Source: Candidatus Dietzia intestinigallinarum
GTDB taxonomy: Bacteria > Actinomycetota > Actinomycetes > Mycobacteriales > Mycobacteriaceae
Reading direction: 5' to 3'
Length of the DNA: 64,000 nt
NCBI GenBank assembly: GCA_019119875.1
Contig: DWWG01000242.1
Coordinates: 62,001 to 126,000 of the forward strand
Shown here: piece after piece, positions 10,809 through 23,300 of the stretch
Layout of the letters: the number at the start of each line of letters is the position of its first letter
How positions within the stretch are numbered: position 1 is the stretch's first letter
Program-made: the position numbers and the translations under genes
The notes under the pieces: model-generated
What the model saw: the letters and a program-made list of their open reading frames with translations, nothing else
Database searches by the model: none
Told to the model about the DNA's origin: nothing

Positions 10809-11450
10809 GTGGCACAGAACGGTTCAGCGGCTCAGCCCAGTTCGACGCAGCCCGCCCTCAACTCGCCGGGTACGCACGGGCTCAGCCTCGGCGACTCGGT
10901 GTACGAGCGCCTTCTCCAGGAGCGGATCATCTTCCTCGGCTCCCAGGTGGACGACGACATCGCCAACCGGCTGTGCGCCCAGATCCTCCTGCTGGCCGCC
11001 GAGGACCCCACCCGGGACATCGCGATGTACATCAACTCGCCGGGCGGCTCGGTCACGGCCGGCATGGCCATCTACGACACGATGCAGCTGGTGGAGTGCG
11101 ACGTGGCCACGTACGGCATGGGCCTGGCCGCCTCGATGGGGCAGTTCCTGTTGGCCGCCGGCGCCAAGGGCAAGCGCTACGCGCTCCCGCACGCCAAGGT
11201 CATGATGCACCAGCCCTCGGCGGGCGTCGGTGGTTCCGCCGCCGACATCGCCATCCAGGCCGAGCAGTTCGCCGCCACCAAGCGGGAGATGGCCGAGCTC
11301 ATCGCCAAGCACACGGGCCAGACGTTCGAGCAGGTCACCGAGGACTCGGATCGCGACCGCTGGTTCACCGCGCAGGAGGCCAAGGAGTACGGCTTCGTCG
11401 ATCACGTGATCGCGAGTGCGTCGCAGTCCGGCGGGACGTCCCCGTCGTGA
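10809..11450 (+). CDS. clpP1: ATP-dependent Clp protease proteolytic subunit 1
   Basis: This is a serine peptidase subunit of about 213 residues that forms a mixed tetradecamer with ClpP2 in actinobacteria and degrades substrates fed by ClpX or ClpC. The catalytic triad is visible as Ser in GLAASMGQF, His in MMHQPSAG and Asp in SDRDRW. The GTG at 10809 is preceded by AAGGTAGG 6-8 nt upstream; an in-frame ATG at 10782 would add nine residues but lacks a ribosome-binding site. The N-terminal ~20 residues are a likely propeptide. It is followed 68 bp later by clpP2. Confidence 0.95.
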   Translation: MAQNGSAAQPSSTQPALNSPGTHGLSLGDSVYERLLQERIIFLGSQVDDDIANRLCAQILLLAAEDPTRDIAMYINSPGGSVTAGMAIYDTMQLVECDVATYGMGLAASMGQFLLAAGAKGKRYALPHAKVMMHQPSAGVGGSAADIAIQAEQFAATKREMAELIAKHTGQTFEQVTEDSDRDRWFTAQEAKEYGFVDHVIASASQSGGTSPS

Positions 11451-11518
11451 TCGTTCCCGACCCCCGCGGGAACGCCCCCGCCGCCAACCCCGTCCCGACC
11501 ACAGCAACGGAGTCTTCG

Positions 11519-12154
11519 ATGACCTCAATGCCGTCCTCACTGCCAACGTCCCGCTACATCCTGCCGTCGTTCGTCGAGCACTCCAGCTACGGCGTCAAGG
11601 AATCCAACCCGTACAACAAGCTCTTCGAGGAGCGCATCATCTTCCTGGGCACCCAGGTCGACGACGCCTCGGCGAACGACATCATGGCGCAGCTCCTGGT
11701 CCTGGAAGGCCTGGACCCGGACCGCGACATCACGATGTACATCAACTCGCCGGGCGGTTCGTTCACCTCGCTCATGGCGATCTACGACACGATGCAGTAC
11801 GTGCGCCCGGACGTCGTGACCGTCTGCCTGGGCCAGGCGGCCTCCGCTGCCGCGGTCCTGCTCGCCGCCGGCACCCCGGGCAAGCGCGCCGCCCTGCCGA
11901 ACGCACGCGTCCTCATCCACCAGCCCGCCACCGGCGGCATGCAGGGTCAGGTCTCGGACCTGGAGATCCAGGCCGCGGAGATCGAGCGGATGCGTCGCCT
12001 CATGGAGACGACCCTGGCCCGCCACACCGGCCGCGACGCCGATGAGATCCGCAGGGACACCGATCGCGACAAGATCCTCACGGCCGAGGAGGCCAAGGAG
12101 TACGGGATCATCGACACCGTCTTCGACTACCGCAAGCTGTCGGCGAGCAACTGA
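11519..12154 (+). CDS. clpP2: ATP-dependent Clp protease proteolytic subunit 2
   Basis: This is the second ClpP subunit, about 211 residues. Ser in [11 protein letters not shown], His in IHQPATGG and Asp in DTDRDK form the triad. The N-terminal [23 protein letters not shown] matches mycobacterial ClpP2. GGAG sits 6 nt before the ATG at 11519; an ATG three codons later is also possible. It forms an operon with clpP1, ended by the hairpin just downstream. Confidence 0.95.
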   Translation: MTSMPSSLPTSRYILPSFVEHSSYGVKESNPYNKLFEERIIFLGTQVDDASANDIMAQLLVLEGLDPDRDITMYINSPGGSFTSLMAIYDTMQYVRPDVVTVCLGQAASAAAVLLAAGTPGKRAALPNARVLIHQPATGGMQGQVSDLEIQAAEIERMRRLMETTLARHTGRDADEIRRDTDRDKILTAEEAKEYGIIDTVFDYRKLSASN

Positions 12155-12160
12155 CTCGGG

Positions 12161-12196
12161 CGACGGCGCGCCGCTGGAGGGAGCGGCGCGCCGTCG
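12161..12196 (+). terminator. Perfect 15-bp hairpin after clpP2
   Basis: CGACGGCGCGCCGCT and AGCGGCGCGCCGTCG are exact complements around the loop GGAGGG. The element sits 7 bp after the clpP2 stop and separates the clpP1P2 transcript from clpX. Confidence 0.9.
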
Positions 12197-12304
12197 GGTG
12201 CAATGAACTGACCGCGCGTGGTCGGGTCGGCTTTTCCACCCGCACCGCGTACCGTCGACTGTGGGGCGCGAATCGGCGCACCGGAATGCGAGGACGTAGA
12301 ACTC

Positions 12305-13573
12305 ATGGCACGTGTGGGTGAGAGCGGCGACCTGTTGAAGTGTTCCTTCTGTGGGAAGAGCCAGAAGCAGGTCAAGAAGCTGATCGCCGGTCCCGGGGTC
12401 TACATCTGTGACGAGTGTATCGAGCTGTGCAACGAGATCATCGAGTCCGAGGTCGACGACGCGCAGCAGTCCGGCCTGGACGAGCTCCCCAAGCCGGCGG
12501 AGATCCACGCCTTCCTCGACGAGTACGTGGTGGGGCAGGACGCCGCCAAGCGGAACCTGGCGGTGGCCGTCTACAACCACTACAAGCGGATCCGGGTCGG
12601 TGCGTCGCTCGGCCGGGGTGACGGCGTGGAGCTGTCCAAGTCCAACATCCTCATGTTGGGGCCCACCGGCTGCGGGAAGACCTACCTCGCGCAGACCCTG
12701 GCCAAGATGCTCAACGTGCCGTTCGCGATCGCCGATGCCACCGCGCTGACGGAGGCCGGCTATGTGGGTGAGGACGTGGAGAACATCCTCCTCAAACTCA
12801 TCCAGGCCGCGGACTACGACACCAAACGTGCCGAGATGGGGATCATCTACATCGACGAGGTCGACAAGATCGCCCGCAAGGCGGAGAACCCCTCGATCAC
12901 CCGCGACGTGTCCGGCGAGGGCGTCCAGCAGGCACTGCTGAAGATCCTCGAGGGCACTCAGGCGTCGGTCCCGCCGCAGGGTGGCCGCAAGCACCCGCAC
13001 CAGGAGTTCATCCAGATCGACACGTCCAACGTGTTGTTCATCGTGGCGGGAGCGTTCCAGGGCCTGGAGAAGATCGTCGGCGATCGGGTGGGGCGCAAGG
13101 GCCTGGGCTTCGGCGCCGAGGTGGCGAGCAGGAACGAACTCGACACCACCGCCAACTTCTCCGAGGTCATGCCGGAGGACCTGGTGAAATTCGGACTGAT
13201 CCCCGAGTTCATCGGCCGTCTCCCGGTGGTGGCCACGGTGACCAGCCTGGACCGCGAGGCGCTCGTCAACATCCTTTCCGAGCCCAAGAACGCACTGGTC
13301 AAGCAGTACGCCCGGCTGTTCGAGATGGACGAGGTGGAGCTGGAGTTCACCGACGAGGCACTGGAGGCGGTCGCCGATCAGGCGATCCTGCGCGGTACCG
13401 GTGCCCGCGGTCTGCGCGCCATCATGGAGGAGGTCCTCCTGCCGGTGATGTACGACATCCCGGGGCGTGACGACGTGGCACGGGTGGTGGTGACCGGGGA
13501 GACGGTGCGCGACAACGTCCTGCCGACGATCGTCCCGATCTCCGACGAGGAGCCGCGCGAGAAGTCCGCGTAG
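12305..13573 (+). CDS. clpX: ATP-dependent Clp protease ATP-binding subunit ClpX
   Basis: This AAA+ unfoldase of 422 residues recognises tagged proteins and threads them into ClpP1P2. The N-terminal C4 zinc domain (CSFC from residue 13, CDEC near 35) binds adaptors. Walker A is GPTGCGKT near 120, Walker [10 protein letters not shown] near 180, and FIGRLPV carries the family's conserved RLP turn. The ATG at 12305 follows GAGGACG. It is about 150 bp from clpP2 with a terminator between, so it has its own promoter. Confidence 0.97.
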   Translation: MARVGESGDLLKCSFCGKSQKQVKKLIAGPGVYICDECIELCNEIIESEVDDAQQSGLDELPKPAEIHAFLDEYVVGQDAAKRNLAVAVYNHYKRIRVGASLGRGDGVELSKSNILMLGPTGCGKTYLAQTLAKMLNVPFAIADATALTEAGYVGEDVENILLKLIQAADYDTKRAEMGIIYIDEVDKIARKAENPSITRDVSGEGVQQALLKILEGTQASVPPQGGRKHPHQEFIQIDTSNVLFIVAGAFQGLEKIVGDRVGRKGLGFGAEVASRNELDTTANFSEVMPEDLVKFGLIPEFIGRLPVVATVTSLDREALVNILSEPKNALVKQYARLFEMDEVELEFTDEALEAVADQAILRGTGARGLRAIMEEVLLPVMYDIPGRDDVARVVVTGETVRDNVLPTIVPISDEEPREKSA

Positions 13574-14740
<1,167 letters not shown>

Positions 14741-14827
14741 GCCGGCCACCCCGCCCGGATCGGGGCCCGCCGCCCGAGCGGATGTCCCCGGCCGGATGGC
14801 GTGTGCCGACCGGCGCCGCGCACGGCC

Positions 14828-14833
14828 TACGAT
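14828..14833 (+). promoter_or_regulatory. -10 hexamer for a likely leaderless valS mRNA
   Basis: TACGAT fits the actinobacterial TANNNT -10 consensus and ends 6 nt before the GTG start of valS. Transcription would then begin at or next to the start codon. No -35 is clear. Confidence 0.5.
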
Positions 14834-14839
14834 GGTCGG

Positions 14840-17548
14840 GTGACGACTCCATCATCTCCCGCCCCGAACACCGACCGCGCGGACGCACTGCCCGCCTCCT
14901 GGAATCCAGGTGAGGTAGAGGCGGAGTTGTATCAGCGCTGGGTGGACGCCGGATACTTCGAGGCCGATGCCGCCAGCGACAAGCCCGCCTACTCGGTGGT
15001 GCTGCCGCCCCCCAACGTGACGGGCAGCCTGCACATGGGACACGCGCTCGACCACACGTTGATGGACGTGCTCACCCGTCGCAAGCGCATGCAGGGCTAC
15101 GAGGTGCTGTGGCTGCCCGGCATGGACCATGCCGGCATCGCCACCCAGACCCTGGTGGACCGCAAGCTGCGTCAGGAGGGCGTCGACCGCCATGAGATCG
15201 GCCGCGAGGCCTTCATCGAGAAGGTCTGGGAGTGGAAGCGTGAGTCCGGTGGCACGATCGGCGAGCAGATGCGTCGCCTCGGCGACGGCGTCGACTGGTC
15301 GCGTGAGCGGTTCACCCTCGACGAGGGGCTGTCCCGGGCCGTCCAGACCATCTTCAAGGAGTTGTACGACCGGGGTCTGATCTACCGCGCCGAGCGTCTG
15401 GTCAACTGGTCACCCACCCTCCAGACCGCGATCTCGGACATCGAGGTGAAATACGAGGACGTCGAGGGTGAGCTGGTGAGCTTCCGCTACGGCTCGCTGG
15501 ACGACTCGGAGCCGCATCTGGTCGTGGCCACGACCCGTCTCGAGACGATGCTGGGGGACACCGCGATCGCCGTGCACCCGGAGGACGAGCGCTACGCACA
15601 CCTGGTGGGGACCGAGATCCCGCACCCGTTCCGCGAGGGATGGACCATGCGGGTGGTGGCCGACGACCACGTCGACCCGGAGTTCGGCACCGGCGCCGTG
15701 AAGGTCACCCCGGCGCACGATCCGAACGACTTCGCGATCGGCCAGCGTCACGATCTCGAGATGCCCACGATCATGGACGCCACCGGCCACATCTGTGACA
15801 CGGGCACCCGCTACGACGGCATGGACCGCTTCGAGGCCCGCAGAGCGGTGCGCGAAGACCTGGCCGCGCAGGGGCGCATCGTCAAGGAGGTGCGCCCGTA
15901 CCTGCACTCGGTGGGTCACTCCGAGCGCTCCGGGGAGCCGATCGAGCCGCGACTGTCGCTACAGTGGTGGGTCCGGGTCTCCGAGCTCGCGACGATGGCC
16001 GGAGACGCCGTGCGCGACGGCGACACGGTGATCCACCCGAAGAGCCAGGAACCGCGCTGGTTCGACTGGGTCGACGACATGCACGACTGGTGCATCTCCC
16101 GCCAGCTGTGGTGGGGGCACCGGATCCCGATCTGGTACGGCCCGGACGGCGAGGTCGTCTGCGTGGGACCGGACGAGCAGGCACCGGAGGGGTACACGCA
16201 GGAGTCCGACGTGCTCGACACGTGGTTCTCCTCCGCGCTGTGGCCGTTCTCGACCATGGGCTGGCCCGAGCGCACCCCCGACCTGGAGCGCTTCTACCCG
16301 ACGTCCGTGCTGGTGACCGGCTACGACATCCTGTTCTTCTGGGTGGCCCGGATGATGATGTTCGGCACGTTCGTCGGCCAGAGCCTCACCGGGGAGAAGG
16401 CGGCCCCGGGCCCGGTCCCGTTCACCGACGTCTTCCTTCATGGTCTGGTCCGCGACGAGCACGGCCAGAAGATGTCCAAATCCAAGGGCAACGGCATCGA
16501 TCCGCTGGACTGGGTGGACCGTTTCGGCGCCGACGCCCTGCGCTTCACCCTGGCCCGTGGTGCGAACCCCGGCGGTGACCTGTCGGTGGGGGACGACTCG
16601 GCCCAGGCGTCGCGCAACTTCGCGACCAAGCTGTTCAACGCCACCCGGTTCGCGCTCATGAACGGCGCCACCGTGGGGACGCTGCCGGAGGCGGGAGAGC
16701 TCACCGACGCCGACCGCTGGATCCTGCACCGACTCGGTGAGGTGCGGCAGACGGTCGATGACGCGCTGGAACGCTACGAGTTCTCCAAGGCGTGCGAGAC
16801 GCTCTACCACTTCGCGTGGGACGAGGTCTGTGACTGGTATCTGGAATTGGCGAAGGTCCAGTTCGGTGGCGACGACGAGTCGCGTGCCTCCGAGCGGGCC
16901 GGGTACACGAGGCTGGTGCTGGGCCACGTCCTGGACGTGGTGCTGCGTCTGCTGCACCCGATGATCCCGTTCGTCACCGAGACCCTCTGGACGGCGCTGA
17001 CCGGACGTGAGTCGCTCGTGGTGGCCGACTGGCCGACCGAGGTGGTCCCGGCCGGGGACGCCGGCGTGTCCGTCCGCCGCATCGGTGACGCCCAGACGCT
17101 GATCACCGAGATCCGTCGTTTCCGGTCCGACCAGGGGCTCAAGCCCGGCCAGCGGGTGCCCGCCCGTCTCACCCGCACCGCGGAGGCGGACCTGCCGGCA
17201 GACGTGCTCGACCAGGTCGCGTCGTTGGCCCGGCTGACCCCGGCCGGCGAGGACTTCACGGCGACGGCCTCGCTCGAGGTGCGTCTGGGCCTGTCGACGG
17301 TGGGCGTGGAGATCGACACCTCCGGCACCATCGATCTGGCGGCGGAGCGTCGCCGGTTGGAGAAGGACCTGACCGCCGCGCGTAAGGAGCTCGAGACCAC
17401 CGGCGCCAAGCTCGGCAACGAGGCGTTCCTCGGCAAGGCCCCCGGGCACGTGGTGGACAAGATCCGTGCCCGGCGCGACCTGGCCGAGGCCGAGGTCGAG
17501 CGCATCAGTGCCCGACTCGAGGGCATGCCGGCCGGAAGTGGTTCGTAG
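14840..17548 (+). CDS. valS: Valyl-tRNA synthetase
   Basis: This class I aminoacyl-tRNA synthetase of about 902 residues charges tRNA-Val. The HIGH signature is LHMGH within [14 protein letters not shown] (residues 57-70) and the second signature KMSKSK lies near 544. The CP1 editing domain is between them and includes [17 protein letters not shown]. The C-terminal ~60 residues form the coiled-coil tRNA arm ([20 protein letters not shown]). The GTG at 14840 gives [15 protein letters not shown]. Its last base is shared with the folC start. Confidence 0.97.
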   Translation: MTTPSSPAPNTDRADALPASWNPGEVEAELYQRWVDAGYFEADAASDKPAYSVVLPPPNVTGSLHMGHALDHTLMDVLTRRKRMQGYEVLWLPGMDHAGIATQTLVDRKLRQEGVDRHEIGREAFIEKVWEWKRESGGTIGEQMRRLGDGVDWSRERFTLDEGLSRAVQTIFKELYDRGLIYRAERLVNWSPTLQTAISDIEVKYEDVEGELVSFRYGSLDDSEPHLVVATTRLETMLGDTAIAVHPEDERYAHLVGTEIPHPFREGWTMRVVADDHVDPEFGTGAVKVTPAHDPNDFAIGQRHDLEMPTIMDATGHICDTGTRYDGMDRFEARRAVREDLAAQGRIVKEVRPYLHSVGHSERSGEPIEPRLSLQWWVRVSELATMAGDAVRDGDTVIHPKSQEPRWFDWVDDMHDWCISRQLWWGHRIPIWYGPDGEVVCVGPDEQAPEGYTQESDVLDTWFSSALWPFSTMGWPERTPDLERFYPTSVLVTGYDILFFWVARMMMFGTFVGQSLTGEKAAPGPVPFTDVFLHGLVRDEHGQKMSKSKGNGIDPLDWVDRFGADALRFTLARGANPGGDLSVGDDSAQASRNFATKLFNATRFALMNGATVGTLPEAGELTDADRWILHRLGEVRQTVDDALERYEFSKACETLYHFAWDEVCDWYLELAKVQFGGDDESRASERAGYTRLVLGHVLDVVLRLLHPMIPFVTETLWTALTGRESLVVADWPTEVVPAGDAGVSVRRIGDAQTLITEIRRFRSDQGLKPGQRVPARLTRTAEADLPADVLDQVASLARLTPAGEDFTATASLEVRLGLSTVGVEIDTSGTIDLAAERRRLEKDLTAARKELETTGAKLGNEAFLGKAPGHVVDKIRARRDLAEAEVERISARLEGMPAGSGS

Positions 17549-19146
17549 TGGGTGACCGGAAGTGGCTCCCGCCGCACGACCCGGAGAAGGGGTGGGACAC
17601 GCCGACCGAGGAGGACGTCGCCGAGATGCTCGGCGAGGACGGTCTGGTGGAGGGGGTCCCGCTCGGCGGGCCGCTGCCCGGTGACGAGGACTCCGACGGC
17701 GACGACCACCTGCCGCCGCGGCCGATCCCCGAGGTCGGCAGCCCCGAGTGGCAGGCCGACACGGCAGACCTCGCCGCGGTCGAGGAGGAACTGGCCACCC
17801 GCTGGCCCGAGTCGAAGCTCGAGCCGAGCCTGGACCGGATCTCGGAGCTGACCTCGGTCCTCGGCGATCCGCAGCTCGCGTACCCGGTCGTCCACGTGGC
17901 GGGGACCAACGGAAAGACGTCGGTCACCAGGATGATCGACGCGCTGATGCGGGCCCTGCACCAGCGCACCGGGCGGAACACGAGTCCGCACCTGCAGAGC
18001 GTCACAGAGCGCATCGCCCTGGACGGTGAGCCGATCACCGCCCGGTTGTTCGCGGACACCTACCGCGAGCTGCAGCCGTACCTCGAGCTGGTCGACCAAC
18101 GGTCCGAGGCGGCCGGCGGCCCCCGACTGAGCTACTTCGAGGTGCTCACCTCGATGGCGTTCGCCGCGTTCGCCGACGCGCCCGTGGACGTGGCCGTGAT
18201 CGAGACCGGAATGGGCGGCACGTGGGACGCCACCAACGTGGTGCAGCCCACCGTCGCCGTCGTCACCCCCGTCGGACTGGACCACACCGACTACCTGGGC
18301 GACGACCTGGCGACCATCGCGGGGGAGAAGGCCGGCATCATCGTGCCCGGCCCCTCCGACCCCCTGCTGCCCCGGGACCCGGTGGCGGTGCTCGGCCGGC
18401 AGGAGCCCGAGGCGATGGAGGTCCTGATCCGCCGCGCTGTGGAGGTGGGCGCCGTCGTGGCCCGGCTCGGTTCCGAGTTCGACGTGGTCGACCGCAGGCT
18501 CGCCGTCGGTGGCCAGCAGCTCACCCTCCGCGGGCTCGGGGGCGAGTACACCGACGTCTTCCTGCCCCTGTTCGGCGAACACCAGGCGGACAACGCGGCA
18601 ACCGCGCTGGCGGCTGTCGAGGCGTTCTTCGGTGCCGGACCGGACCGGGCGCTGGACCCCGAGCTCGTCCGTGCCGGCTTCGCGGCGGTCGACAATCCGG
18701 GGCGCCTCGAGCGGCTCAGTTCGAGCCCCACGGTCCTCGTGGACGCCGCCCACAACGGCCACGGCGGCCGTGCACTCGCCGAGGCGATCACGTCGGAGTT
18801 CGACTTCAGGCGGCTGGTCGCGGTGGTGGCGATGCTCGACGGCAAGGACGCCGACGAGTTCCTGGCCGCGTTGGAGCCGGTGGTCGAGGACGTCGTCGTC
18901 ACCCGGACGGCCTCGCCCCGGGCGATGTCGCCCGAGGACCTCGCCGCGATCGCCGAGGAGCGGTTCACCTCCCAGCGTGTCCACGTGGTGGACACGCTGC
19001 CGGACGCGGTCAGCGCCGCGCTCGACCTGGTGGGGGTGCCGGACCCCACGGCCGACGACGACGTCTCCGGCGTCGGCGTCCTCGTCACCGGGTCCGTGGT
19101 GACCGCCGGAGCCGCACGCAGCCTGTTCGGAAAGGACGCACAGTGA
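17548..19146 (+). CDS. folC: Folylpolyglutamate/dihydrofolate synthase
   Basis: This 532-residue Mur-ligase-type enzyme adds glutamate to dihydropteroate and to folates. The P-loop VAGTNGKTS lies near residue 117, followed by TSPHLQSVTERI and the family segment IETGMGGTWDATN, and AHNGHGGRALAEA in the C-terminal domain. The N-terminus has an unusual ~75-residue acidic and Pro-rich extension before the folded domain. The GTG start overlaps the valS stop by one base, so the two are coupled, as in M. tuberculosis (Rv2448c-Rv2447c). Confidence 0.93.
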   Translation: MGDRKWLPPHDPEKGWDTPTEEDVAEMLGEDGLVEGVPLGGPLPGDEDSDGDDHLPPRPIPEVGSPEWQADTADLAAVEEELATRWPESKLEPSLDRISELTSVLGDPQLAYPVVHVAGTNGKTSVTRMIDALMRALHQRTGRNTSPHLQSVTERIALDGEPITARLFADTYRELQPYLELVDQRSEAAGGPRLSYFEVLTSMAFAAFADAPVDVAVIETGMGGTWDATNVVQPTVAVVTPVGLDHTDYLGDDLATIAGEKAGIIVPGPSDPLLPRDPVAVLGRQEPEAMEVLIRRAVEVGAVVARLGSEFDVVDRRLAVGGQQLTLRGLGGEYTDVFLPLFGEHQADNAATALAAVEAFFGAGPDRALDPELVRAGFAAVDNPGRLERLSSSPTVLVDAAHNGHGGRALAEAITSEFDFRRLVAVVAMLDGKDADEFLAALEPVVEDVVVTRTASPRAMSPEDLAAIAEERFTSQRVHVVDTLPDAVSAALDLVGVPDPTADDDVSGVGVLVTGSVVTAGAARSLFGKDAQ

Positions 19147-19580
19147 GCAACCCCGAGACCGGCGACACCGCCGGCCCGAACACCGGCCGGGGGGAGGCAC
19201 ACGCCCCCTCGGTGGACCCGTGGAAGGGACTGCGCGGCATCATGGCCGGCACGCTCTTCCTCGAGGCCATCGTGATCGGTCTCGTGCTCACGGTGATCGC
19301 GAGGCTCGACGACGGTGCCCACTTCCAGGCCTGGAAGGTGTGGTTCGTCAGCGTGCTCGCGGTGGCGATGATCGTGGCGGCGGGGCTGCAGCGCCGGAGC
19401 TGGGCCATCCCGATGAACGTCACGCTGGCTGCTCTCGCGGTGATCCCGGGATTCTTCGTGCACTGGTCGATGGGCATATGTGGCCTGATGTTCGCCGCGG
19501 TGTGGGCGTACATCCTGTATCTGCGGTTCGACCTGGCCCGGCGGATGGCCGGCGGGTTCCTGCCCAGCCAGCACGACTGA
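19143..19580 (+). CDS. DUF4233 membrane protein
   Basis: This 145-residue protein has a hydrophilic N-terminus and about four transmembrane segments: GTLFLEAIVIGLVLTVIA, WFVSVLAVAMIVAAGL, MNVTLAALAVIPGFFV and GICGLMFAAVWAYILYL. It corresponds to M. tuberculosis Rv2446c, always found after folC and before ndk, and has no known function. The GTG start overlaps the folC stop as GTGA. Confidence 0.85.
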   Translation: MSNPETGDTAGPNTGRGEAHAPSVDPWKGLRGIMAGTLFLEAIVIGLVLTVIARLDDGAHFQAWKVWFVSVLAVAMIVAAGLQRRSWAIPMNVTLAALAVIPGFFVHWSMGICGLMFAAVWAYILYLRFDLARRMAGGFLPSQHD

Positions 19581-19597
19581 GCCCGCGGTGCTGCTTG

Positions 19598-19603
19598 TAG
19601 CAT
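19598..19603 (+). promoter_or_regulatory. -10 hexamer for a likely leaderless ndk mRNA
   Basis: TAGCAT ends 7 nt before the ndk GTG start, in the pattern repeated at many genes of this window. No ribosome-binding site lies between them. Confidence 0.5.
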
Positions 19604-19610
19604 TGCGTCC

Positions 19611-20024
19611 GTGACCGAGAGAACCTTCTTCCTCATCAAGCCAGACGGCGTCGAGCGTGGCCTGACCGGCCAGATCCTCGCCCGTATCGAGGCCAAGGGC
19701 CTCACCATCACGGCCATGGATCTGCGGCGGGTGCCGCGGGAGACCGCCGCCGAGCACTACGCCGAGCACGCCGAGCGTCCGTTCTACGGCGATCTGCTCG
19801 AGTTCATCACCTCGGGACCGGTCGTGGCCGGCGTCCTCGAAGGCCCCCGGGCGATCGCCGCGTGGCGCCAGCTCGCCGGCGGCACCGACCCCGTCGAGAA
19901 GGCGGCCCCCGGGTCGATCCGTGGCGACTTCGGACTGGAGACGCAGTTCAACCTCGTCCACGGCTCGGACTCGGAGGAGTCCGCCGCCCGCGAGATCGCA
20001 CTCTGGTTCCCCGGCCTCGCCTGA
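19611..20024 (+). CDS. ndk: Nucleoside-diphosphate kinase
   Basis: This 137-residue enzyme balances NTP and dNTP pools through a phosphohistidine intermediate. [16 protein letters not shown] is the family start and NLVHGSDS carries the active-site His near residue 117. There is no Shine-Dalgarno sequence before the GTG. A strong terminator follows. Confidence 0.97.
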   Translation: MTERTFFLIKPDGVERGLTGQILARIEAKGLTITAMDLRRVPRETAAEHYAEHAERPFYGDLLEFITSGPVVAGVLEGPRAIAAWRQLAGGTDPVEKAAPGSIRGDFGLETQFNLVHGSDSEESAAREIALWFPGLA

Positions 20025-20070
20025 GTCCCGAATCCCCCCCGGGGTCGTCCGCTTCGGCCCGACCTGTCTC

Positions 20071-20101
20071 GCGCCCGCCGGTTCCGGCCACCGGCGGGCG
20101 C
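20071..20101 (+). terminator. Rho-independent terminator after ndk
   Basis: GCGCCCGCCGGT pairs exactly with ACCGGCGGGCGC around a 7-nt loop and is followed by the T-rich GTTGTCTTTCGTTAT. It is the most classical intrinsic terminator in the window. Confidence 0.9.
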
Positions 20102-20364
20102 GTTGTCTTTCGTTATAGCCGCGCGACGACCTTTCGTCGCCACGTGTGGGAGAATGGACGAAGCTCATCCGGGCGAGTGGCCCACCGGTCCGCCCCGGGA
20201 ACGAGCGCCCGCTACCGTGGCCGACCCCGGTCGGTACCGCGGACCACAAGACGTTGCCCCGCCCAGGTGGGGCCGAGACCAGAAACGCCCGACCCCGTGC
20301 GGCGGCGTGGGTCACCGACAAGACGGTGACGAGATCGCGCCCGGAGTCCGGCCAGAGGAGACAC
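20102..20364 (+). promoter_or_regulatory. Promoter and long leader of rne
   Basis: A GAGAAT hexamer at 20150-20155 is a candidate -10 and would give a leader of roughly 200 nt. The leader holds several small hairpins, for example CCGAC/GTCGG at 20221-20234 and CACCG/CGGTG near 20311-20326, and ends in AGAGGAGA before the GTG. RNase E leaders in enterobacteria are the target of autoregulation; an equivalent here is only an inference. Confidence 0.4.
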
Positions 20365-23300
20365 GTGTCGGATCCGAACCTGACCATCGACGATCTCAAG
20401 GCGCTTCCCGAGAGGATGCGCGCGCACGCGGCCGCCAAGGCCGTGGGAATGACGAGCAGGGAGTTCCTTGCCGCCATGTCCGAGATCGGCGTGGAGATCA
20501 AGAGCGCCCAGTCGGGCGTCACCCGCGAGGTCCTGCTGACCTGGTTCGAGGGGCGCGAACGGGGCGGGGACACCGCCGCGTCGGCTCCTGCCGCCGCCCC
20601 GGCCACCGAGGCGCCCGCGGCAGAGAAGGCGCCCGCCGCGAAGAAGGCGCCGGCCAGGAAGGCCGCCGCGAAGAAGACCGCCGCGAAGAAGTCGGCCGCC
20701 GAGAAGGCACCCGCAGAGAAGGCCACCGCACGCAAGCGAACCCCCCGAAAGACGGCCGCGCAGAAGGCCGCAGAGGCCGCCGACGAGCAGGCCCCGGCGG
20801 ACGAGCAGACCGCCGCGGACGAGCAGGCGTCCCGCCGTCCCGCTGACCGGGGAGCGGACGCGGACACCGCGTCGGCGCCGTCCCGGTCGCAGTCACGCCC
20901 GGAGCTGCCGGAGATCGCGATCGTCACAGGTGAGGTCGGATCCGCCGAGTCCGGTAGTCGACGTCGGCGCTCCACCGCGAGCCCGTCGTTCTCCCCGCTC
21001 TTCCTGTCCCCGGACCCCACCCCGGACCCCACCGTGGACGCCACCGACGCCTCCCCGGCGGGTGCGGACCAGTCCCGGGCCGACACGTCGAGTGACACCT
21101 CGACCGCCCCGTCGGGCGAGGGCACGGGCCAGGACGGCGAGCGCCGCGAGGACGACCAGTCGGGCCAGGGTGAGGGGACGGGCCGACGTCGTCGGCGTGG
21201 ACGCCGTGGCCGCGGGCGCGGGCGCGGTGAGGGCGGCGACGACCAGAGCACCGACTCCGGTCGGGCTGGCGACTCCGCCGGAGCCGCGGACACCGGCCGG
21301 GCGGACGACTCCGCCGGTGCCGCGGACAGCGGCCGGGAGAACGCCGCCGGCTCGGACGATTCCGGGGAGTCGCGCCCTGACACCTCCACCGGGGCGGGGT
21401 CCGGTAAGAGCGACGATTCCGACGACCGGTCCGGTTCGGGCAACGGTTCCTCCGGCGACGATTCGGACGGGACGGATTCGACCCCGTCCGGGTCGCGGCG
21501 GCGTCGCCGTCGTCGTCGTCGCAACGGGGGCTCCGGCACCGGCGCGGACGAGAGCCGGGGCGCGAACGACGAGCCGTCCCACACCGAGATCCACGAACGC
21601 GACGGCCGTCGGCGCTCCGGGCGCGGGGGACAGGGCTCCGGCACCGGCGCGGACGAGGTGCAGGGCATCACCGGTTCGACCCGGCTGGAGGCCAAGCGTC
21701 AGCGTCGCCGGGACGGCCGGGAGGCGGGCCGCCGCCGTCAGCCGATCCTGTCCGAGTCCGAGTTCCTCGCCCGGCGCGAGTCCGTGGACCGCGTCATGGT
21801 GGTGCGCGAGAAACCGCGCGTCGACGGCAAGGGGATCATGACCCAGGTCGGCGTGCTCGAGGACAAGGTCCTCGTCGAGCACTTCGTCACCACCGAGTCC
21901 GCGCGCTCCATGGTGGGCAACGTCTACCTCGGACGCGTGCAGAACGTGCTGCCCAGCATGGAGGCGGCGTTCGTCGACATCGGGCGCGGCCGCAACGGTG
22001 TGCTGTACGCCGGCGAGGTGAACTGGGAGGCCGCCGGGCTGGGCGGCAAGGCCCGGCGCATCGAGCAGGCACTCAAGCCCGGTGACATGGTGCTGGTGCA
22101 GGTCACCAAGGACCCGGTGGGGCAGAAGGGCGCCCGACTGTCCACACAGATCTCGCTGGCCGGTCGCTTCCTGGTGTACGTGCCGGACGGCAACTCCGCC
22201 GGCATCTCGCGCAAGCTGCCCGACACGGAGCGGCGTCGCCTCAAGGCGATCCTCAAGGACGTGGTTCCCGAGGGCGCGGGCGTGATCATCCGCACCGCGG
22301 CCGAGGGCGTCAGCGAGGAGGAGATCGGCCGCGACGTCGACCGTCTGGCCGGGCAGTGGACCGAGATCTCCGAGGCCGCCGCCAAGCGCACCTCCTCCGG
22401 CTCCGGCACGCCGGTCGCGCTGTACGAGGAGCCCGACCTGCTGGTCAAGGTCGTGCGCGACCTGTTCAACGAGGACTTCACCAAGCTCGTCATCCAGGGC
22501 GAGACCTCGTGGAAAACGGTGCACGACTACGTGTCCCGCGTCGCGCCCGAGATGGTGGAGCGACTCGAGCGGTACGACAACCCGGAGGTCGACGTCTTTG
22601 TCACCCATCGCGTCGACGAGCAGCTGGCCAAGGCGCTCGAGCGCAAGGTGTGGCTGCCGTCCGGCGGCTCGCTGGTCATCGACCGCACCGAGGCCATGAC
22701 GGTCATCGACGTCAACACCGGCAAGTACACAGGTTCCGGGGGAAACCTCGAGGAGACCGTCACCAAGAACAACCTCGAGGCGGCCGAGGAGATCGTGCGG
22801 CAGCTGCGTCTGCGCGACGTCGGCGGCATGGTGATCATCGACTTCATCGACATGGTGCTCGAGGCCAACCGGGACCTCGTGCTGCGGCGCCTCACCGAGG
22901 CCCTCGGCCGCGACCGCACCCGCCACCAGGTCTCCGAGGTCACCTCGCTGGGCCTGGTGCAGCTCACTCGCAAGAAGCTCGGCACCGGCCTGGTCGAGGC
23001 GTTCTCCACCCCGTGCGAGCACTGCCACGGGCGCGGGCTGATCGTGCACGCCGACCCGGTCCACACCGAGTCGCACAACGTGGACGAGCCCGGCTCCCGC
23101 CGCGGGCGCCGACGCGGCGGTAAGAGCGGCGACTCCTCCGGCGACTCCTCGACGACCCGGTCGACGCCGCGCAGGGACGGCCCCGCGCCGTCGGCGCACC
23201 CGGCCGCCCTGGCCATGGGGCGGCAGCCCGCGGGCGAGGCCGGCAGGCGCGCCGACGGGTCCGAGGGGGAGGAGTCCGTCCGGACCGACACGACGACGAC

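Noticed and set aside
20580..20780. Lys/Ala-rich stretch in rne read as a fused histone-like protein
   Set aside because: It is a short disordered segment without repeat regularity and is consistent with ordinary RNase E N-terminal extensions.
18291..21695. A very long open frame on the minus strand across folC, ndk and the start of rne
   Set aside because: It lies opposite well-recognised genes, has Ser/Pro/Arg-rich low-complexity composition, and reflects third-position GC bias.
20893..23199. A 768-codon minus-strand frame opposite rne
   Set aside because: It mirrors the codon bias of rne and has no recognisable domain.
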